From: Streptococcus oralis
GTDB taxonomy: Bacteria; Bacillota; Bacilli; Lactobacillales; Streptococcaceae
Direction of reading: 5' to 3'
Length of the DNA stretch: 10,202 nucleotides
NCBI GenBank assembly: GCA_937930605.1
Contig: CALHBZ010000172.1
Span: forward strand, 1 to 10,202
Both the position numbers and the translations under genes were made by a program. The notes beneath the pieces were generated by a model. That model ran no database searches. It saw only the letters and a list, made by a program, of their open reading frames with translations, and had not been told where the DNA came from. Shown piece by piece: positions 6,665 through 10,202 of this stretch. Position 1 is the stretch's first letter. Each line of letters begins with the position of its first letter.

Positions 6665-6669
6665 GATTT

Positions 6670-6675
6670 AGGAGG
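6670..6675 (+). promoter_or_regulatory. RBS that fixes the copY start
   Basis: AGGAGG lies 7 bases before ATG 6683. The in-frame GTG at 6677 would be only one base away from it, so ATG 6683 is the start. Confidence 0.85.
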
Positions 6676-6682
6676 TGTGATT

Positions 6683-7078
6683 ATGCAGATTTCGGATGCA
6701 GAATGGCAGGTCATGAAGATTATCTGGATGCAGGGCGAGCAGACCAGTAGCGATTTGATCAGGGTTCTGGCGGAACGGTTTGACTGGTCCAAGTCAACCA
6801 TTCAAACTCTTTTGGCTCGTTTGGTTGAGAAAGAGTGTCTGACAAGGAAAAAAGTGGGCAAGTCCTTTGTTTATTCGGCGCTTTTAACTCTAGACCAAAG
6901 CCGAGACTTGCTTGTCCAAGATATCAAGGACAAGGTTTGTTCTCGTAGGATTAAGAACTTGTTGGCTGATTTGATTGCTGAATGTGATTTTACTCAGGCT
7001 GACTTGGAAGACTTAGAAGCTGTGATTTCTGAGAAGAAATCAAGCGCTGTAACAGAAGTAAAATGTAATTGTATGTAA
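6683..7078 (+). CDS. copY: CopY, copper-responsive repressor of the cop operon
   Basis: A 131-residue winged-helix repressor of the BlaI/MecI/CopY family. It binds the cop boxes as a dimer and leaves DNA when Cu(I) displaces Zn(II). The N-terminal half is the DNA-binding domain, with WQVMKIIW near residues 8-15 and a recognition helix around 36-50 (SKSTIQTLLARLVEK). The metal site is short: one C-terminal CNC (C128, C130) plus C52, instead of the double CxCxxxxCxC of Enterococcus hirae CopY. C86 and C101 are also present. The start is set by AGGAGG at the normal distance. Its own two operators lie directly upstream, so it is autoregulated, and cupA and copA follow in the same unit. Confidence 0.95.
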   Translation: MQISDAEWQVMKIIWMQGEQTSSDLIRVLAERFDWSKSTIQTLLARLVEKECLTRKKVGKSFVYSALLTLDQSRDLLVQDIKDKVCSRRIKNLLADLIAECDFTQADLEDLEAVISEKKSSAVTEVKCNCM

Positions 7079-7088
7079 AGGAGACGTC

Positions 7089-7460
7089 ATGTTAAATAGT
7101 ATTGTAACCATTATTTGTATTGCCCTTATCGCGTTTATCTTGATTTGGTTTTTCAAAAAGCCTGAAAAATCTGGACAAAAGGCTCAGCAAAAAAAGGGCT
7201 ACCAAGAGATTCGAGTGGAAGTCAAAGGGGGCTATACGCCTGAGTTGATTATTCTTAAGAAATCAGTGCCAGCCCGTATCGTCTTTGACCGTAAGGACCC
7301 TTCACCCTGCCTAGATCAGATTGTTTTCCCAGATTTTGGAGTGCATGCGGACTTGCCTATGGGTGAAGAGTATGTAGTGGAAATCACACCTGAACAGGCT
7401 GGAGAGTATGGTTTCTCTTGTGGCATGAATATGATGCACGGTAAGATGATTGTAGAATAG
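7089..7460 (+). CDS. cupA: CupA, membrane-anchored cupredoxin-like Cu(I) chaperone
   Basis: A 123-residue protein with one N-terminal transmembrane helix (about 3-22), a basic lysine/glutamine linker (23-37), and a soluble cupredoxin-fold domain (38-123). In pneumococcus CupA binds Cu(I) at the membrane and passes it to CopA. The known ligand residues are visible: C74, C111, M113, M115 and M116, in SPC and SCGMNMMHG. No signal-peptidase or lipobox site is apparent, so the helix should remain as an anchor. AAAGGAG (7077-7083) overlaps the copY stop and precedes the ATG by 5 bases. The soluble domain is clearly homologous to the first 98 residues of CopA. CupA replaces the Atx1-like chaperone CopZ in this lineage. 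Confidence 0.94.
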   Translation: MLNSIVTIICIALIAFILIWFFKKPEKSGQKAQQKKGYQEIRVEVKGGYTPELIILKKSVPARIVFDRKDPSPCLDQIVFPDFGVHADLPMGEEYVVEITPEQAGEYGFSCGMNMMHGKMIVE

Positions 7461-7469
7461 GAGAATGAT

Positions 7470-9713
7470 ATGACTGAAATCGCAAAAGCAAGTCTTGAAA
7501 ATGGTGTTCAAAAAATCCGTATCACGGCAGACAAAGGCTACCATCCAGCCCATATTCAGCTTCAAAAAGGGATTCCCGCTGAAATTACCTTTCATCGTAT
7601 AACTCCTTCAAACTGTTACAAGGAAATCCTTTTTGAAGAAGAAGGCATCTTGGAACCAATCGGCGTAGATGAAGAGAAGACAATTCGTTTTACACCTCAA
7701 GAGTTGGGTGAGCATGAATTCTCATGTGGTATGAAGATGCAAAAGGGAAGCTATACCGTAGTTGAGAAGACTCGAAAATCTCTATCCCTCTTGCAACGTT
7801 TTTGGATTACTAGTATCTTTACTGTGCCTCTTGTTTTCCTCATGATTGGGATGTTGACAGGGACTATCAGTCACCAAGTCATGCATTGGGGAACCTTTCT
7901 AGCCACAACACCTATCATGCTAGTAGCAGGTGGCCCATATATCCAAAGTGCTTGGGCTAGTTTTAAAAAGCACAATGCTAACATGGATAGCTTGGTTGCT
8001 CTGGGAACCCTAGTGGCCTATTTCTATAGCTTAGTTGCCCTCTTCGCTGGTCTCCCCGTTTACTTTGAAAGTGCTGCATTTATCTTCTTCTTCGTTCTTT
8101 TGGGAGCAGTTTTTGAGGAAAAAATGCGGAAAAATACTTCCCAAGCTGTGGAGAAATTACTTGACTTGCAGGCTAAAACTGCAGAAGTCTTGCGTGATGA
8201 TAGCTATGTTCAAATCCCCTTGGACCAAGTCAAAGTAGGCGACTTGATTCGAGTGCGTCCAGGAGAGAAGATTGCGGTTGACGGTGTCGTAGTGGAAGGT
8301 GTCTCCAGTATTGACGAATCCATGGTGACAGGTGAGAGCCTGCCGGTAGACAAAACAGTTGGAGATACTATCATTGGCTCCACTATCAATAATAGTGGAA
8401 CACTGGTTTTTAAAGCAGAAAAAGTTGGTTCAGAGACAGTCTTGGCACAGATTGTGGACTTTGTGAAGAAAGCCCAGACCAGCCGAGCACCAATTCAGGA
8501 TTTGACGGATAAGATTTCAGGGATTTTTGTACCAGCGGTTGTCATTTTAGGGATTGTGACCTTTTGGGTATGGTTTGTCTTGCTCAGGGATAGTGTAGTC
8601 GTGCTTGGAGCGAGCTTTGTCTCTTCTCTTCTCTATGGGGTGGCTGTTTTGATTATCGCTTGCCCTTGTGCCTTGGGTCTTGCAACACCGACAGCTCTTA
8701 TGGTGGGGACAGGTCGCAGTGCCAAGATGGGGGTTCTCCTCAAAAATGGAACGGTTCTACAGGAAATCCAGAAAGTTCAAACTATTGTCTTTGATAAAAC
8801 AGGGACTTTGACGGAAGGGAAACCTGTGGTAACAGATATCATCGGTGACGAAGTAGAAGTGCTTGGATTGGCAGCCTCCTTGGAAGAAGCTTCCCAACAC
8901 CCACTGGCTGAGGCCATTGTCAAGCGAGCGAGTGAAACTGGACTTGAGATTCAAACTGTGGAAAATTTCCAAGCCTTGCACGGAAAAGGTGTTTCAGGAC
9001 AAATAGCTGGGAAACAAGTCTTACTTGGAAATGCTAAAATGCTAGATGGTATGGATATTTCGAGTAATTATCACGAAAAACTAGAAGAACTCGAAAAAGA
9101 AGCTAAAACCGTTGTTTTTTTGGCTGTTGACAAGGAGATAAAAGGCTTGCTTGCCCTGCAAGATATTCCCAAGGAAAATGCCAAGCTAGCCATCAGTCAG
9201 CTGAAAAAACGTGGACTTAAAACAGTCATGCTGACAGGGGATAATGCTGGCGTGGCGCGTGCTATTGCCGATCAGATCGGAATCGAAGAGGTCATTGCAG
9301 GTGTCTTGCCAGAAGAAAAAGCCCATGAAATCCATAAACTACAATCAGCTGGAAAAGTAGCCTTTGTTGGTGATGGTATCAATGACGCTCCTGCCCTCAG
9401 TGTAGCGGATGTCGGGATTGCTATGGGAGCTGGAACAGATATTGCCATCGAGTCAGCAGATTTGGTGTTGACAACTAATAACCTTCTAGGAGTGGTTCGT
9501 GCCTTTGACATGAGTAAGAAAACCTTTAATCGAATTCTGCTCAACCTCTTCTGGGCCTTTATCTACAATGTCGCCGGCATTCCGATTGCAGCAGGAGTCT
9601 TTTCAGGAATTGGTCTCGTTCTCAATCCAGAACTGGCTGGTCTAGCCATGGCCTTTAGTTCTGTATCTGTTCTGACTAGTTCACTCTTACTAAACTTTAG
9701 TAAAATAGACTAA
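7470..9713 (+). CDS. copA: CopA, copper-exporting P1B-type ATPase
   Basis: A 747-residue Cu(I) efflux P-type ATPase of the cytoplasmic membrane. Domains in order: a cupredoxin-like copper domain (12-98; C49, C86, M88, M90) in place of the usual GMTCxxC ferredoxin-like domain; four helices (about 110-215); actuator with TGES (287-290); ion-path CPC (398-400); phosphorylation DKTGT (442-446, D442); nucleotide-binding HP (477-478); TGDN (589-592); GDGINDAP (634-641); and last helices with YN (699-700) and MAFSSVS (727-733). These are P1B-1 signatures for monovalent copper. TAGGAG (7458-7463), overlapping the cupA stop, gives the start. It is the last gene of the operon and a terminator begins at its stop codon. 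Silver export is also possible in this family. Confidence 0.96.
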   Translation: MTEIAKASLENGVQKIRITADKGYHPAHIQLQKGIPAEITFHRITPSNCYKEILFEEEGILEPIGVDEEKTIRFTPQELGEHEFSCGMKMQKGSYTVVEKTRKSLSLLQRFWITSIFTVPLVFLMIGMLTGTISHQVMHWGTFLATTPIMLVAGGPYIQSAWASFKKHNANMDSLVALGTLVAYFYSLVALFAGLPVYFESAAFIFFFVLLGAVFEEKMRKNTSQAVEKLLDLQAKTAEVLRDDSYVQIPLDQVKVGDLIRVRPGEKIAVDGVVVEGVSSIDESMVTGESLPVDKTVGDTIIGSTINNSGTLVFKAEKVGSETVLAQIVDFVKKAQTSRAPIQDLTDKISGIFVPAVVILGIVTFWVWFVLLRDSVVVLGASFVSSLLYGVAVLIIACPCALGLATPTALMVGTGRSAKMGVLLKNGTVLQEIQKVQTIVFDKTGTLTEGKPVVTDIIGDEVEVLGLAASLEEASQHPLAEAIVKRASETGLEIQTVENFQALHGKGVSGQIAGKQVLLGNAKMLDGMDISSNYHEKLEELEKEAKTVVFLAVDKEIKGLLALQDIPKENAKLAISQLKKRGLKTVMLTGDNAGVARAIADQIGIEEVIAGVLPEEKAHEIHKLQSAGKVAFVGDGINDAPALSVADVGIAMGAGTDIAIESADLVLTTNNLLGVVRAFDMSKKTFNRILLNLFWAFIYNVAGIPIAAGVFSGIGLVLNPELAGLAMAFSSVSVLTSSLLLNFSKID

Positions 9714-9734
9714 AAGCGAGCTCGCTCGCTTTTT
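9712..9734 (+). terminator. Intrinsic terminator of the cop operon
   Basis: Perfect 9-bp arms AAAAGCGAG (9712-9720) and CTCGCTTTT (9725-9733) around tetraloop CTCG, ending in a T run. The left arm begins inside the copA stop codon. Confidence 0.92.
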
Positions 9735-9849
9735 ATACTCTTCGAAAATCTCTTCAAACCACGTCAACTTTATCTGCAACCTCAAAGCTGTGCTTTGAGC
9801 AACCTGCGGCTAGTTTCCTAGTTTGCTCTTTAATTTTCATTTAGTATTA
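9735..9849 (+). repeat. BOX element, internally shortened (boxA-boxB-boxC)
   Basis: Matches the pneumococcal BOX repeat as I remember it. The boxA beginning ATACTCTTCGAAAATCTC with CAAACCACGTCA covers about 9735-9766. The boxB end TCTGCAACCTCAAAGC with its hairpin follows at about 9767-9799. boxC CAACCTGCGGCTAGTTTCC to TTTTCATTTAGTATT covers 9800-9849. The 3' part of boxA and the 5' part of boxB are missing. Outer ends form an imperfect inverted repeat (ATACTC... / ...TAGTAT). The perfect 8-bp boxB stem is CTCAAAGC (9781-9788) / GCTTTGAG (9792-9799). The element starts right at the T run of the cop terminator. Confidence 0.85.
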
Positions 9850-9853
9850 TAAA

Positions 9854-9881
9854 ACAGTTCTGAAAAACGTTTTCAAACTGT
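9854..9881 (+). promoter_or_regulatory. 12-bp dyad with cre-like core upstream of spxB
   Basis: ACAGTT (9854-9859), a one-base bulge, and TGAAAA (9861-9866) pair with TTTTCA (9870-9875) and AACTGT (9876-9881) around ACG. The core CGTTTTCAA gives a good cre half-site; 9862-9876 read on the minus strand fits 13 of 15 positions of WTGNAANCGNWNNCW. It could be a regulator site or a hairpin. It lacks a long T run, so I do not call a terminator. Confidence 0.45.
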
Positions 9882-9937
9882 ACTGTAATAGAGAATCAAA
9901 ACTTCTGAGCACATTCTTAGGAGACCCAAAACAAATG

Positions 9938-9946
9938 TGGTAAAGT
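9938..9946 (+). promoter_or_regulatory. Candidate spxB promoter (extended -10)
   Basis: TGGTAAAGT resembles an extended -10 (TGn plus TAAAGT). A -35 is poor (TTAGGA at 9917-9922, 18-bp spacing). It would start RNA near 9953, leaving a leader of about 80 bases. Alternative -10 candidates further down (TATATG, 9983-9988) exist, so the assignment is tentative. Confidence 0.35.
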
Positions 9947-9963
9947 AGTAGAGTAAAAATTTG

Positions 9964-9978
9964 CTGAAACGTTTCCAA
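9964..9978 (-). promoter_or_regulatory. cre-like site around GAAACGTTTC
   Basis: Perfect 10-bp palindrome GAAACGTTTC (9966-9975). Read on the minus strand, 9964-9978 fits about 13 of 15 positions of the CcpA cre consensus, with the CGTTTCCAA half intact. It lies in the probable spxB leader. Confidence 0.4.
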
Positions 9979-9985
9979 TTAGTAT

Positions 9986-10000
9986 ATGAAAACGGATGAA
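9986..10000 (+). promoter_or_regulatory. cre-like site ATGAAAACGGATGAA
   Basis: Fits 14 of 15 positions of WTGNAANCGNWNNCW; the C near the end is A. It lies 37 bases before the spxB start. CcpA control of spxB is reported in related oral streptococci, which makes the match plausible but not proven. Confidence 0.45.
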
Positions 10001-10036
10001 TCAAATTTTAAAAATATTTGAAGGAGAGTTATCATT

Positions 10037-10202
10037 ATGACTCAAGGGAAAATTACTGCATCTGCAGCAATGCTCAACGTATTGAAAACATGGGGTGTAG
10101 ACACAATCTACGGTATCCCATCAGGAACACTCAGCTCATTGATGGACGCTTTGGCTGAAGACAAAGATATCCGCTTCTTGCAAGTTCGCCACGAAGAAAC
10201 AG
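10037..10202 (+). CDS. spxB: Pyruvate oxidase SpxB, N-terminal 55 residues (cut by window edge)
   Basis: Start of the TPP-, FAD- and Mg-dependent pyruvate oxidase that turns pyruvate, phosphate and oxygen into acetyl phosphate, CO2 and H2O2. This is the main peroxide source in pneumococcus and relatives. The visible part is the beginning of the TPP-binding Pyr domain: [20 protein letters not shown] (7-26), [13 protein letters not shown] (27-39), and QVRHEET at the edge, holding the conserved Glu that activates the TPP aminopyrimidine. ATG 10037 follows GAAGGAG (10020-10026) with a slightly long 10-base gap. The remainder, about 535 residues in the family, lies outside. A leader with cre-like sites and a BOX element separates it from copA. 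The N-terminus resembles SpxB more closely than acetolactate synthase, a related TPP enzyme. Confidence 0.93.

Noticed and set aside
7470..7763. Ferredoxin-like heavy-metal domain (GMTCxxC) at the CopA N-terminus
   Set aside because: No GMTCxxC is present; the region matches the CupA-type cupredoxin module instead.
9272..9544. 90-codon minus-strand open frame within copA
   Set aside because: It is antisense to the TGDN/GDGIND region of CopA, whose conservation explains the lack of stops.
9854..9881. Second terminator after the cop operon
   Set aside because: The dyad is A/T-rich with a 3-base loop and is not followed by a T run; a strong terminator already lies at 9712-9734.
1..10202. CRISPR array, insertion sequence, prophage or tRNA/rRNA genes
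   Set aside because: No regularly spaced repeats, transposase or phage proteins, attachment-site signatures or RNA-gene sequences were seen on either strand.

Overview
The window looks like a chromosomal segment of a Streptococcus of the mitis group, most likely S. pneumoniae or a close relative. The evidence is the low-GC coding style, a BOX-type intergenic repeat (9735-9849), the gene order thiamine salvage / copY-cupA-copA / spxB, and protein motifs that match what I know of the pneumococcal proteins. Species-level assignment is inference. All genes are intact except spxB, which is cut by the right edge.

Region 1 (1-5477, + strand) is one long thiamine-salvage transcription unit. It opens with the 3' half of a TPP riboswitch and a clear intrinsic terminator at 99-133. 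Seven tightly packed genes follow: a YkoE-like substrate-binding component, a fused double ATPase (YkoD-like), a YkoC-like transmembrane component, tenA, thiW, thiM and thiE. The first three form an ECF-type importer for a thiamine precursor. TenA hydrolyses aminopyrimidine breakdown products to HMP. ThiW is a predicted thiazole (HET) uptake component. ThiM phosphorylates HET and ThiE joins HET-P with HMP-PP to give thiamine phosphate.

Region 2 (5480-6541, - strand) holds convergent thiD, which makes HMP-PP. It has its own complete TPP riboswitch and an extended -10 promoter, and it shares a bidirectional terminator with thiE. No de novo genes (thiC, thiG and relatives) are present, so the locus reads as salvage only.

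Region 3 (6613-9734, + strand) is the copper-efflux operon copY-cupA-copA. A strong promoter (TTGACA, 17 bp, TATACT) is flanked by two identical 15-bp cop-box repeats. CupA and the N-terminus of CopA carry homologous cupredoxin-like copper domains. A 9-bp GC-rich hairpin terminates the operon.

Region 4 (9735-10202) contains an internally shortened BOX element, a long dyad and several cre-like sites, then the start of spxB (pyruvate oxidase). SpxB uses TPP and produces H2O2, which gives a plausible functional link to the thiamine genes on one side and the copper genes on the other. I see no wholly novel system. The items worth a second look are the paired riboswitches with different platforms, the stand-alone ThiW, the Asp-type ThiM, the His-substituted coupling motif in the T component, the CupA/CopA domain duplication, the shortened BOX and the spxB leader.
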